From Fibrella aestuarina BUZ 2 (GTDB taxonomy: Bacteria > Bacteroidota > Bacteroidia > Cytophagales > Spirosomataceae): a stretch of 64,000 nucleotides of DNA. This document shows positions 18,542 to 26,555 of this stretch, piece after piece. The notes under the pieces were generated by a model that saw nothing but the letters and a program-made list of their open reading frames with translations, searched no databases and was not told where the DNA came from. Location of the stretch: the NCBI RefSeq assembly GCF_000331105.1, contig NC_020054.1:2794919-2858918 (forward strand), read 5' to 3'. Position 1 is the first letter of the stretch. Each line of letters opens with the position of its first letter. The position numbers and the translations under genes were made by a program.

Positions 18542-19113
18542 CCTATAGAAGCCCAACGATCGTCATCGCAATGAGGAGTCTGACCGAGCCTTTCATAGCT
18601 ACTCCGCACTAGCTGGCAATGGGGTAACCTGCCGCCTTGCTGGCCGCTCTGGCAGGCCGTGTACTATTTTTGACCAATAGAAGAAGGCTGATCTTTTCGA
18701 GCAGATTAACGATACGTTGAACCAACTTGACCGCTAGTCGGTCGGTCGTGCCTCGCTTCCTTTAGTACTATGCGCTGACACGCAGTCTGTTAAATTATCG
18801 CTTATGATCTAAGAGTTTCGGAAGCCGTGGCATAAAACTCTGGTGCCAATTGGTCTAGTACATTCGCCCTGTTTTCCGGCAAAACGTACAAGGACATCAC
18901 AAGCCATATGCTATTTCCGTACACGTAACAAAAGCAAAAACGCCTAACTAGCTTCATGTGAACTAGTTAGGCGTTTCGTTTGCGGACTGGACGGGGCCGA
19001 AGAAGCTATTATAAGGTATTTATAATCAGCGGCTTATAAATACCTGTTGAAACAAGTTTGAAATAATGTCAGGCTAAATGGGGTAAGTGACCGCTAGAGG
19101 TCAGCCCCTGACT
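18542..19113. other. Gene-free host/prophage border region
   Basis: Apart from the hairpin at 18939-18975 I see no gene. A stretch near 18680-18735 has a short protein-like reading (KKADLFEQINDTLNQLDR, then stop), possibly the remnant of a gene. Since host-type genes end at 18541 and phage-type genes start by about 19830, the left attachment site should be in or near here, but its core cannot be fixed without the right-hand copy. Confidence 0.4.
18939..18975. terminator. Hairpin, probable bidirectional terminator
   Basis: AACGCCTAACTAG and its exact complement form a 13-bp stem, extended by TTCA/TGAA inside the loop. An A-run precedes it and a short T-rich run follows, so it may stop transcription both ways at the edge of the prophage. 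Confidence 0.7.
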
Positions 19114-19752
19114 TTATTTCCATTTAAAGCCTTCTACATCAAATTCAATCTGACGAAGGCCCTCATTATAAAATTCAGCTTCGATCACCATCCTCTTAGC
19201 TGTCCGTAGCTTCTTAATTATTCCATTCGAAGAGTTGATGAAAACGATGTCGCTACTACCATCAGAGGCACCTGAGAAAGAGTAGGTAGTCGGTTTGCCC
19301 TGATCGAAGCGAATGCGCACAGTACCACCGTCATATGTGCTATTAAACTGCCCCTTTGATACTTTGAGATATGTATCGGTTTCGCCTCCTTTTCGACGTA
19401 CCACGAACGAAGCTGTTGAGCCGCCGTTGTACGGAAAATCAAACTCTAGCAACTCCTTAGCATCAACCGTCGTAACTGTACTCTTGGCACCCATTTTATC
19501 CTCATTTTCGAATGAGTACCAATTGGATACGGGTTCTACAGGTTTTTCTTCAACCGCCGTGGTTGCCAACATTGTAGTATCTGTTGGGCTAGCTTCGACG
19601 GAACTGGTAGTAGAAGCTGCTGGAGAATTATCATTCGATAGCTGTCCGAGAATGATAAGGCCACCAAAAATACCAACTACCCAGGGCCAGATCTTTTTGC
19701 CTTTCTTCGGTTGAGGGGTAGGTTGTTGTTGAGGTATAGGTTCCAATTGCAT
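19114..19752 (-). CDS. Membrane-anchored hypothetical protein beside the repressor
   Basis: This 212-residue protein has a Pro/Gln-rich N-terminus (QPTPQPKKGKK), one membrane helix (about 21-38, IWPWVVGIFGGLIILGQL), a Ser/Thr-rich linker (about 42-75) and a C-terminal beta-rich domain of about 130 residues (ending FYNEGLRQIEFDVEGFKWK). It lies downstream of the repressor gene in the same direction with a 77-base gap, so it may be expressed in the lysogen. That position is typical of genes giving the host immunity or altered surface properties, but no family is recognised. Confidence 0.55.
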   Translation of the reverse strand: MQLEPIPQQQPTPQPKKGKKIWPWVVGIFGGLIILGQLSNDNSPAASTTSSVEASPTDTTMLATTAVEEKPVEPVSNWYSFENEDKMGAKSTVTTVDAKELLEFDFPYNGGSTASFVVRRKGGETDTYLKVSKGQFNSTYDGGTVRIRFDQGKPTTYSFSGASDGSSDIVFINSSNGIIKKLRTAKRMVIEAEFYNEGLRQIEFDVEGFKWK

Positions 19753-19829
19753 ATATAGATTGTTTGACAGTTGCTGTAGACTCTTTAGTTGAGTGATGAC
19801 ATTGATAATAATATGGCTCGCAAGAGCAC

Positions 19830-20150
19830 CTAGACTTTTTGACGAGTAAGCTCCTTTCGTTGATACGAGATCAACTCTTCTTGCATTTCTAGTAGCTTAT
19901 TCTTCTCAATCAGTTGATAACCTTGAGGAATAGGATCGCTCTCGATTGTGCCGTCTATCAGATAAGCAGCAGTCGTGTTGAGCAGGGAAGCCAAGCGTTT
20001 TAAGTCGCTTAGGGATGGTTCAGATTTGTTTAGCTCCCATTTAGATACGGTCTGTTTCCCACTTTTCAGACCCATCTTTTCCGCTACTTCTGATTGACTC
20101 AGATTGGCGGCTTCACGCGCTTCTTTTATTCTGTCCCCCAGAGTCTTCAT
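19830..20150 (-). CDS. XRE-family repressor, probable prophage immunity regulator
   Basis: This 106-residue protein has a canonical HTH_3 domain at residues 4-62: GDRIKEAREAANLSQSEVAE, then a recognition helix around SGKQTVSKWELNKSEPSLSD. It ends with a short helical tail (EMQEELISYQRKELTRQ) likely used for dimer formation. It has no LexA-like peptidase domain, so induction would not be by RecA-driven self-cleavage. It is divergent from the early gene at 20280, and the 130 bases between hold a promoter and two inverted repeats. Confidence 0.85.
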   Translation of the reverse strand: MKTLGDRIKEAREAANLSQSEVAEKMGLKSGKQTVSKWELNKSEPSLSDLKRLASLLNTTAAYLIDGTIESDPIPQGYQLIEKNKLLEMQEELISYQRKELTRQKV

Positions 20151-20179
20151 TTATTATTGGATAAATGTGATACCATATG

Positions 20180-20210
20180 TTGACAGGTAATATTTAAAGT
20201 ATTACTTTTG
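20180..20210 (+). promoter_or_regulatory. Early rightward promoter
   Basis: TTG at 20180-20182 is followed after 20 bases by TACTTTTG (20203-20210), a full match to the Bacteroidota -7 motif TAnnTTTG. Transcription should start near 20215 and read the early genes from 20280. The inverted repeat GTAATA/TATTAC overlaps the spacer and -7 region. Confidence 0.7.
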
Positions 20211-20247
20211 GGTGTGCAGACATTACACAGTATCGCATACTGTGTAA
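20187..20247. promoter_or_regulatory. Two inverted-repeat operators of the immunity switch
   Basis: Operator 1 is GTAATA-n7-TATTAC at 20187-20205, across the early promoter. Operator 2 is TTACACAGTAT-CGC-ATACTGTGTAA at 20223-20247, perfect 11-bp arms just after the predicted transcript start. Both are of a size fit for an XRE dimer. Which protein binds which is not known. Confidence 0.6.
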
Positions 20248-20279
20248 ATGTAAGACTTAGGTATTACGCAGTCAACCCT

Positions 20280-20576
20280 ATGAGTTACCCAAATCAACGA
20301 GCGGTGAATACGCAGGCCCTAACGGTCGATTACTGGCGTGGCCGCCTACAGGACCTGCTGCCTCCCAAATATTCGCTGAGAGGTTTGGCAGCGGCGTTAG
20401 CTAAGACTGATGATTACTATGCCGATGTGGTAGGCTATAGCCGAATGCAGAACATCGTCAATGGCCGAGGGAGCTTACAGGCTACGGCCCGCACGGTCGA
20501 CCTGATTCTACGCCTATTTCCTATTGACACGGCTGGTAAAGCTGTTTTGGACTTGCCTACAAAATCCAATTCATAA
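20280..20576 (+). CDS. Early phage protein in Cro position
   Basis: The start at 20280 gives 98 residues; an upstream in-frame TTG reading back to 20208 crosses the promoter and is not used. The protein is helical (RGRLQDLLPPKYSLRGLAAA, GYSRMQNIVNGRGSLQATAR). The middle could form an HTH: SLRGLAAALAKTDDY then YSRMQNIVNGRGS. Being first and divergent from the repressor, a Cro-like regulator is the natural guess, but no HTH family is firmly recognised. A strong hairpin follows 6 bases after the stop. Confidence 0.6.
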   Translation: MSYPNQRAVNTQALTVDYWRGRLQDLLPPKYSLRGLAAALAKTDDYYADVVGYSRMQNIVNGRGSLQATARTVDLILRLFPIDTAGKAVLDLPTKSNS

Positions 20577-20581
20577 AAATG

Positions 20582-20612
20582 CCCCGGTACTGTCTCGAAC
20601 ACAGTACCGGGG
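20582..20612. terminator. Strong hairpin after the first early gene
   Basis: CCCCGGTACTGT and its exact complement form a 12-bp stem with a 7-base loop. On the plus strand it lacks a T-run, but an A-run before it gives a U-run for leftward transcripts. It may attenuate early transcription. Confidence 0.6.
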
Positions 20613-20630
20613 CCAAAACTGTAAAGCTGA

Positions 20631-20789
20631 ATGCAAAACTACATCACAAATCCCCTCACGCAACATGCCCGCGTGCAGACCTATCAAACCTACGCCGCCC
20701 GACTGCTCCGGGCCAAACTCGACGAAAGGCCTGATTTGGTCGCTCATTACCGAAATAAGATGGCAACAACTCTACCTGCTCGCTCATGA
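20631..20789 (+). CDS. Small early protein (52 aa)
   Basis: The ATG at 20631 opens a 52-residue frame (begins MQNYITNPLTQHARVQTYQT, ends TTLPARS). It is basic and helical, with an Arg/Lys-rich middle (YAARLLRAKLDERPDLVAHY). Its stop overlaps the next start as ATGA (20786-20789), the usual sign of translational coupling, which supports it as a real gene. No family is recognised. Confidence 0.6.
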   Translation: MQNYITNPLTQHARVQTYQTYAARLLRAKLDERPDLVAHYRNKMATTLPARS

Positions 20790-21052
20790 TCGTTAACCTA
20801 TTTCTGCTGCTGGAACTGCAAGCGCAGGACCAATTGGGTACGTTGACGTATGACCAGCTTTCCGAAGCTGAGGCCGTCATTGCCGGTACCGAAACCGCCT
20901 TTAAAGCCATGTGCGTGGAGGAGGCCATATACACGATGTATGACCGGAATGACCGCATCCAAAAGACGGTCAGCCTGACAGTACCGAAGCTGGAGAGTCT
21001 ACACACCAGCCTAACCAATATGCTTACCGTGCAATACGGTTGCGCGGACTAA
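20786..21052 (+). CDS. Small early phage protein (88 aa)
   Basis: This 88-residue acidic helical protein (LTYDQLSEAEAVIAGTETAF) overlaps the preceding 52-residue frame by four bases and is followed within 10 bases by a terminator. It therefore ends a short early operon (20280, 20631, 20786). No DNA-binding or enzymatic motif is visible. Its N-terminus (MIVNLFLLLELQAQ) is hydrophobic but too short for a confident membrane helix. Confidence 0.55.
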   Translation: MIVNLFLLLELQAQDQLGTLTYDQLSEAEAVIAGTETAFKAMCVEEAIYTMYDRNDRIQKTVSLTVPKLESLHTSLTNMLTVQYGCAD

Positions 21053-21059
21053 CCCGATC

Positions 21060-21091
21060 GGGCGACCTGTTAGGAGCAGGTCGCCCTTTAT
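21060..21091 (+). terminator. Intrinsic terminator
   Basis: GGGCGACCTG (21060-21069) pairs exactly with CAGGTCGCCC (21077-21086) across a 7-base loop and is followed by TTTATTATT. It separates the early operon from the primase-helicase gene. Confidence 0.85.
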
Positions 21092-21182
21092 TATTCCCCA
21101 GTGAGATGAGGTCTTTATCCTTTTGGGGCGCACCCGCTGCGTCCTTACGCGCCAATTTTATCACCCCCTCCTTCGTGGCTCA

Positions 21183-24134
21183 ATGACCAACATCACGCCA
21201 CAGCACGTTTATGATGCCACAGGGGGAGGCCTCGACATCATTCTAGCGTACTACCCGCAGGCTGAAGCCTGCGTGCATAGCCGCTCCAAGAAATTCAGCA
21301 TCCGCGACGAACGTACCCCTTCCTGCACAATCAGCGAGTACAACGGCGTATGGTACGTCAAAGATTACGGTTCCTCTAAGCGTTCGATGTCGCCCATCGA
21401 CGTGGTGATGCGGGAAGAACAGATCGAGTTTAGCGACGCCATGAAGCTGCTCACTGACCGCTACCAGTTGGTGGGCGATGATCCTAAAAAAGCGCCCCGC
21501 GGTTATGAGTTCGAGAAGCGCCCGGCTACTGCCGACGAGGTTGAAGGCGAATACTACCCGCAGCTAAAACCGTTCTCGATCGCTGATCTGAAACACCTGT
21601 TTGCCAAGCAGGTGTGGACGTACCTGAGCCGCATGGGCCTGATGGCAGCGGAAGCCCCCAGCGACGAAAACGCCCTGGCCAATGCCCTCCCGATCTGTCA
21701 GAAATATAACCTGCATTCGCTGGCCAGCTACACCTTCATCAAGAACCGGGAAGCCCTCATTTTCAAGTCGACGGATGCCTACCCGATGTTCCTCTACGAC
21801 GAGGGTGATTGGAAAAAGTACTACATACCCAAAGCGAAGGAGGGCGGACTGCGGTTTTTCTCGACGGGCAAAAAGCCCAGCAAATACATGTTCGGCCTGC
21901 CGCAGATCAGAAAGCGGCTGGACGAAATGAAACCCCAAGCCAGCGCGGCCGTCGACGATGATGGTAACCCTGTCACCACGAAAGAGGAAAAGAAAGGGCC
22001 AACCAAACTGCCCGAAATCATTCTATGCAGCGGCGGATCGGATGCCCTGAACGTAGCCGTGCTGGGCTATTTGCCCGTTTGGAAAAACTCGGAAACCGAC
22101 CTGCTGGAGAGCTACCAGTACAACGAGTTGAAGGGGCTGGCCGAGTACGTATATAACCTACCGGACATCGACGAAACTGGCCGTAGGGAAGCGCATAAGC
22201 TGGCGATGGAATATCTCGACCTACGGACGATCTACCTGCCGGAGGAGCTACAGAAACGCCGGAGCCTGTCAGGGAAGCCCTGTAAAGACCTACGCGACTA
22301 CTTCAACTACTACACCACCAAGAGCTTCGATAACCTGCTGAAGCACGCCTACCCGCTTAAATTCTGGGATGAGGAGGTGCGGCGCACCCGCGATGGGGAG
22401 TTGGTCACCAAGTTTGGCCGGCCCCTCTACGACTACAAGCCCAACAACGAGCTGATCTATCATTTCCTATATCGGAATGGATTCGGGCTGATGGAAATGC
22501 CCACCGATAAGAAAGGCGAAATTCTGGTGCACGTGGATGGCAACGTGGTGCGACCGATCGAGTTTCCCCAGATCAACCGCTTCGTCAAGAATTTCCTCAA
22601 TGACCGCTACAGCTCGCTCGATCTGCTGAACGCCTTCCACCGCTCGACCAACTTTAGTAAGGATTCGATGAATAACCTGAAGCTCATCAAACTGACGTTT
22701 GAGGACTTCGGGCGGGATTTCCAGTGGCTGTTTTTTCAGAATGAAGCCTGGCGCGTGACGGCCGATGGCGTGAAGGCGGTCGAGTCTAAAAAGTGCGACG
22801 TGTATGTGTGGGAAGACGAAGTAGCCAAGCACGATGTCAAGCTGCACGACGCCCCGTTTACGGTCACCAGAGACGAGAAAACGGGGGAACTGGACATCGA
22901 GATCACCAACACGGATTGCCTGTTCTTTCGCTATTTAATCAATGCTTCGCGGGTGTACTGGCGCCGCGAACTGGAGGATAAGGCCGACGAGCTGCCCCAC
23001 AACGAGCGCCATGCCTACCTGAAGAAACACCAGTTCGACATTGCCGGGCCACTGCTTACCAAAGAGGAGCAGTACGAGCAGAAACAGCATTTGCTGAACA
23101 AGCTGGCCAGCCTGGGTTATCTGCTGCACCGCTACAAAGACCCGGCCCACGCCTTTGCCATCTGGGCGATGGACTACAGCATCACCAACGTCGACGAGAG
23201 CCAGGGCGGTACCGGCAAGTCGATGGCCTACACTTCGCTGGATTGGCTCATGCAGACGATGATGCTGGCGGGCCGAAACGCCAACCTGACCAATAACGCG
23301 CACGTACTGGAAGGCACCACTGAGCATACCGATTTGATGCTGATCGACGATGCCAATAAGCATCTGGACTTCGAGTTTTTCTATTCGATGATTACCTCGT
23401 TCACGGAGGTCAACCCCAAGGGCCAGGCTAAATACACGATTCCCTTCGCCAAGTCGCCGAAACTGTGTATCACCAGTAACTACCCGCCCTCGAAGCTCGA
23501 CAAATCGACGTACCGCCGCATCTGGTTTACGGCCTTCTCAGACTACTACCATAAGAACCCGGAGGGAACCTACCGGGAGGAGCGCGTACCGATCTCGGAG
23601 TTTGGCAAGTCGCTGTTCGCCGATTTTACACCCGCCGAGTGGAACCACTATTACAACCTGATGGCCCGCTGCGTGCAGCTGTGGCTTCAGCATGGGCAGA
23701 TCCTGCCGCCGATGGATAACGTCATGCTCAACGCCTACAAGTCGCAGATGGGGCCAAATTTCCATGCCTGGGCGGATGCGTATTTCAACGCCGATGATAA
23801 ACGCCTGGATCGGCTGGTACCGCGCTACATGGCCTACGAAACCTACAAGACCAATGTGCAGGGAAACTTGTCAAGTCAAGGCTTCATGGACAAGCTCAAA
23901 GCCTGGTGCAACTACAACGGCTACACGTTGCAGCCCAATGATCTGAAAGGGAAAGATGGCCGGATCATGTGCCGGCACAACAAATACACGCTCCAGCGCG
24001 GAGAGTGGGTCACCACCGGCAACACCGCGACTGATGAATACCTGTACATCCAGACCGATAGCCTGCTTGTGCCTGAGCGCCGCTATTGGGACGATCAGGA
24101 CGGCTCGCTGCCCGAAAGCAGCCTCAACTTCTAG
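21183..24134 (+). CDS. Phage primase-helicase (TOPRIM plus SF3-like ATPase)
   Basis: The ATG at 21183 gives 983 residues. The N-terminus resembles CHC2 primase modules without a clear zinc site (KKFSIRDERTPSCTISEYNG). A TOPRIM-like segment follows at about 278-330 (ILCSGGSDALN, then the DxD of LPDIDETG). The C-terminal half is an SF3/D5-like ATPase: Walker A near 675-681 (QGGTGKS), Walker B LMLIDDAN near 718-725, and motif C ending in the sensor Asn of CITSNYPP near 761. Such proteins make primers and unwind DNA at phage origins. It begins the early operon that runs to 27212. Confidence 0.82.
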   Translation: MTNITPQHVYDATGGGLDIILAYYPQAEACVHSRSKKFSIRDERTPSCTISEYNGVWYVKDYGSSKRSMSPIDVVMREEQIEFSDAMKLLTDRYQLVGDDPKKAPRGYEFEKRPATADEVEGEYYPQLKPFSIADLKHLFAKQVWTYLSRMGLMAAEAPSDENALANALPICQKYNLHSLASYTFIKNREALIFKSTDAYPMFLYDEGDWKKYYIPKAKEGGLRFFSTGKKPSKYMFGLPQIRKRLDEMKPQASAAVDDDGNPVTTKEEKKGPTKLPEIILCSGGSDALNVAVLGYLPVWKNSETDLLESYQYNELKGLAEYVYNLPDIDETGRREAHKLAMEYLDLRTIYLPEELQKRRSLSGKPCKDLRDYFNYYTTKSFDNLLKHAYPLKFWDEEVRRTRDGELVTKFGRPLYDYKPNNELIYHFLYRNGFGLMEMPTDKKGEILVHVDGNVVRPIEFPQINRFVKNFLNDRYSSLDLLNAFHRSTNFSKDSMNNLKLIKLTFEDFGRDFQWLFFQNEAWRVTADGVKAVESKKCDVYVWEDEVAKHDVKLHDAPFTVTRDEKTGELDIEITNTDCLFFRYLINASRVYWRRELEDKADELPHNERHAYLKKHQFDIAGPLLTKEEQYEQKQHLLNKLASLGYLLHRYKDPAHAFAIWAMDYSITNVDESQGGTGKSMAYTSLDWLMQTMMLAGRNANLTNNAHVLEGTTEHTDLMLIDDANKHLDFEFFYSMITSFTEVNPKGQAKYTIPFAKSPKLCITSNYPPSKLDKSTYRRIWFTAFSDYYHKNPEGTYREERVPISEFGKSLFADFTPAEWNHYYNLMARCVQLWLQHGQILPPMDNVMLNAYKSQMGPNFHAWADAYFNADDKRLDRLVPRYMAYETYKTNVQGNLSSQGFMDKLKAWCNYNGYTLQPNDLKGKDGRIMCRHNKYTLQRGEWVTTGNTATDEYLYIQTDSLLVPERRYWDDQDGSLPESSLNF

Positions 24135-24185
24135 TACAAGTGATGTTCACCGCGGCGGCGGACCGCATAAATCCAAGTAAGACAA

Positions 24186-24482
24186 ATGATTGATTATCAA
24201 GAACAGAGAGACGACAAAGGTCAGTTTCTGTTCTTCGTTCCGATGGTTCAATACCCCCTGAACGACGAACAAACGCTACTGGTGTTCCATACACCTCAAG
24301 AACCTGATGCATTAGACGGACATGGCCAGATTGAGTGGATACCGCTGGGGCGGCTCGATGACCAGAGCTTTATCATCGAGAGCATGACCCGTAACAGCCT
24401 GATCCGTGACGGCTGGGATTTCGACAAGTACCCAAATCCCTACGTTGCCATTGGCAACCCAATCGAGCAGAGCCATGAATGA
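24186..24482 (+). CDS. Small early phage protein (98 aa)
   Basis: This 98-residue acidic protein has no membrane segment and is beta-rich in the middle (LLVFHTPQEPDALDGHGQIE). It lies 51 bases after the primase-helicase and overlaps the next start (ATGAATGA, 24475-24482). It is part of a run of seven small genes with overlapping ends, typical of phage accessory replication or host-takeover genes. No family is recognised. Confidence 0.55.
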   Translation: MIDYQEQRDDKGQFLFFVPMVQYPLNDEQTLLVFHTPQEPDALDGHGQIEWIPLGRLDDQSFIIESMTRNSLIRDGWDFDKYPNPYVAIGNPIEQSHE

Positions 24483-24654
24483 ACTTGAAATCTTGCTCGA
24501 CGAATTACAGAGCATCAAAGAACGACTATCCGATTACGTTAGCCAGAACGCGACCGAGCTTGACGAAACCGATCCAGTCCACGAAGCCCTTCACTCAATG
24601 GATGATGTAATTGACTGGATGGAGCAGGCCGTAGGTACGGACGAAGATGGTTGA
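24475..24654 (+). CDS. Small acidic helical protein (59 aa)
   Basis: Starting at 24475 inside the end of the previous gene, this 59-residue protein is one long acidic helical pair (MNELEILLDELQSIKERLSD, VHEALHSMDDVIDWMEQAVG). Small acidic phage proteins of this kind sometimes mimic DNA or bind host regulators, but nothing specific is visible. It overlaps the start of the zinc-finger gene by 8 bases. Confidence 0.55.
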   Translation: MNELEILLDELQSIKERLSDYVSQNATELDETDPVHEALHSMDDVIDWMEQAVGTDEDG

Positions 24655-24937
24655 TGATCCCAACGAAGCCAGGCTGGCGAGAAATCTGGCCAGCCTGGCC
24701 ACCGATCCACCGGCGCGCGTGCAGTACGATCTGATGCTGCAAATCGTCTCAGACTGCCGCATCTTACGCCGCCCCCTATTGCCCTTCCTGCAAGGGCTGG
24801 CCACGTCGGAGAACCCTGCTCCTCCCGCGCCCTCTGTCTCTGAATCAGCGTTCGTATGCCCGGACTGTAACAAGCCGTTCAAAACGCACCACGCCCTATG
24901 TGGCCATCGCAAACTGCATCGCTCCCAGAATGCCTAA
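24647..24937 (+). CDS. Phage protein with a classical C2H2 zinc finger
   Basis: This 96-residue protein has a helical N-terminal half (residues 5-52), a Pro-rich linker and one C-terminal C2H2 zinc finger. Cys71-x2-Cys74, then 12 residues, then His87-x3-His91 match the eukaryotic spacing exactly, with Phe and Leu at the core positions (KPFKTHHALCGHRKLH). The ALxGH helix recalls plant-type fingers. It may bind nucleic acid in replication or regulation. It overlaps both neighbours (8 bases upstream, 1 base downstream), so it is a genuine member of the operon. Confidence 0.75.
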   Translation: MVDDPNEARLARNLASLATDPPARVQYDLMLQIVSDCRILRRPLLPFLQGLATSENPAPPAPSVSESAFVCPDCNKPFKTHHALCGHRKLHRSQNA

Positions 24938-25527
24938 TGAAGTGGCTGCTCTACCTGCCAGCCGCATCGATCTGCCTAATGCTGGGTCTGATCTGTCTGC
25001 TGCTGCTCATGATGGTAAGACCGCTGATCGTGGATTGGATGGGGGTGCGAAATCACAAAAATCAACTCGTTAACATGGCTAATCTGAATCTCGTCGATAA
25101 ACACTTACTCACGGTGGCCACCGCAAAAGCCCTAAAGGAAAAAGGGCTCAGGCTATCCACGCATTTCTCCTGGTTCGTAATAGACGAGCATGATCTTACA
25201 CATCCGGCTTTGGTTCGGACATCGACTTTGACCGAAAGAGACTTCCCTTGCTATCCCGCCTCAAGTTTTTCGGAGATATGGGAGCTTCTGCCCTGGAAAC
25301 TGGAGATCAACGGCGAAATGTGCGGCCTTCACCTTCAGGGGATGAATATGTTCGGGCAGTACGTCGCCCAATATTACTACTACCCTAAAATGAAGTCACG
25401 GCTGGAGGGCCAGATCACCGCCGCTACGGCGGTTGAAGCGGCAGGTACGTTGCTGCTGCGGCTATTGGAAGAAGGGTTGGTAACAGCTGATCAAATCAAC
25501 CAGGTACAAGACAAACTCAAGCAGTAA
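24937..25527 (+). CDS. Membrane-anchored early phage protein
   Basis: From the ATG overlapping the previous stop (TAATGA), this is a 196-residue protein. It has a strongly hydrophobic N-terminus (two segments within residues 3-32) joined to a soluble domain starting near residue 47 (MANLNLVDKHLLTVATAKAL). The soluble part could be translated alone from the internal ATG at about 25075. It holds WFVIDEHDLTHPALVRTS and a helical C-terminus (AGTLLLRLLEEGLVTADQIN). No function is recognised. The possible two-start arrangement (membrane and soluble forms) deserves note. Confidence 0.55.
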   Translation: MKWLLYLPAASICLMLGLICLLLLMMVRPLIVDWMGVRNHKNQLVNMANLNLVDKHLLTVATAKALKEKGLRLSTHFSWFVIDEHDLTHPALVRTSTLTERDFPCYPASSFSEIWELLPWKLEINGEMCGLHLQGMNMFGQYVAQYYYYPKMKSRLEGQITAATAVEAAGTLLLRLLEEGLVTADQINQVQDKLKQ

Positions 25528-25823
25528 TGGAAGACCTAAAATCAAAAGAGACAGTGCGCGATATGCTGGCCACGCGTGAAGAGCTTCGAGCATCCATGAC
25601 CGAGTTAGAATGGGGGTGGATAATGACTTTGAAGCAAATGGATTTGCGGATGGTGATGGCTAAACACAGCTGCGACGCAATCGAGGCGGCTGATAAGATT
25701 GTCGACCTGCTGGAAGTGAATCTGGCGCTGGAGGACAATGTACGTGAGGTGCATAAGGCCGCGTATATACTGGCGGCCGTCGAACTGATGGGGCCTGAGT
25801 TTATCGCCTCACTGACCGAGTAG
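25527..25823 (+). CDS. Small helical early phage protein (98 aa)
   Basis: This 98-residue helical protein (MEDLKSKETVRDMLATREEL, VDLLEVNLALEDNVREVHKA) overlaps the preceding stop by one base (TAATGG). It has an even pattern of charged and hydrophobic residues suggesting a three-helix bundle. No known motif is seen. It belongs to the overlapping early gene run before the HNH gene. Confidence 0.55.
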   Translation: MEDLKSKETVRDMLATREELRASMTELEWGWIMTLKQMDLRMVMAKHSCDAIEAADKIVDLLEVNLALEDNVREVHKAAYILAAVELMGPEFIASLTE

Positions 25824-25830
25824 CAATGCT

Positions 25831-26136
25831 ATGCCCATCGACCGGAAGAAGTACCCCCGGAAATGGCGGAAGATTAGCTACTTCATTCGGTTCGTCCGAG
25901 CGAAGGGAAAATGCGAGGAGTGCGGAGCCAAACACGGCGAACCGCATCCCAAGACCGGTACGGAGGTTGAACTACACACGGCCCATCTGGATCACAACCC
26001 CGCTAACTGTAGCTTTTTCAACCTCAAATCGTTGTGCCACGTCTGCCACCTGGCGCACGATCGACGCGATAACTGGCGCCGGCGGCTATATGGCCCGACC
26101 GGCCAATATCACAACCAAATCAAGCTATTCGAATGA
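25831..26136 (+). CDS. HNH endonuclease-like protein
   Basis: This 101-residue protein has a zinc-stabilised HNH fold: Cys28-x2-Cys31, the Asp54-His55 pair in AHLDHNP, Asn64, and Cys69-x2-Cys72-His73 in LCHVCH. HNH proteins cut or nick DNA using one metal ion. In long-tailed phages a small HNH protein often works with the large terminase at packaging, but here it lies in the early operon, far from the terminase, so a role in replication or recombination is equally possible. It overlaps the next gene by ATGA. Confidence 0.85.
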   Translation: MPIDRKKYPRKWRKISYFIRFVRAKGKCEECGAKHGEPHPKTGTEVELHTAHLDHNPANCSFFNLKSLCHVCHLAHDRRDNWRRRLYGPTGQYHNQIKLFE

Positions 26137-26555
26137 GTAAGACACCTGTCGTTCGGTTCAATTACAACGAGCCGATCCACGTGCTAGGCGTGTCGAAATA
26201 CATCAGTACGTTGGGTTTGTATTCATTAGATGCCTGCGTCTATGCTGATCTGAATGGCATCAAAGAGCGCGTTGCTGCCTATTTCGCTGCCTACCCCCGG
26301 CACAAGGTGCTGGTGCGGATGGAGCAGTTCAAGCACGAAGAAGATCCCGACGGGAAGGGCCGGGCCTTCAAGATGATTGTCGGTTCTGGAAAGGCCCCTA
26401 AGCTGAAAGCCAAACCGACGACGAAGCAGGGCAGGGCCACCTCGAAACGCATGAAAATGCTGACTAAAGAAGCTAAACACCTGCGGACCGAAAAACCGAA
26501 TATGACATGGGCCAACGCTATGAAGCGGGCAGCCAAAAACCTCAAGAAGAAGTGA
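26133..26555 (+). CDS. Basic hypothetical phage protein (140 aa)
   Basis: This 140-residue protein has a beta-rich N-terminal half (VRFNYNEPIHVLGVSKYIST) and a very basic C-terminal tail (KLKAKPTTKQGRATSKRMKM, MKRAAKNLKKK) likely to contact nucleic acid. The central segment HKVLVRMEQFKHEEDPDGKG is conserved-looking. It overlaps both neighbours (ATGA upstream, GTGA downstream). No family is recognised. Confidence 0.55.
   Translation: MSKTPVVRFNYNEPIHVLGVSKYISTLGLYSLDACVYADLNGIKERVAAYFAAYPRHKVLVRMEQFKHEEDPDGKGRAFKMIVGSGKAPKLKAKPTTKQGRATSKRMKMLTKEAKHLRTEKPNMTWANAMKRAAKNLKKK

Noticed and set aside
18542..19113. tRNA gene as left attachment site
   Set aside because: No sequence here or elsewhere in the window folds as a tRNA with a T-loop GTTCRA and acceptor stem.
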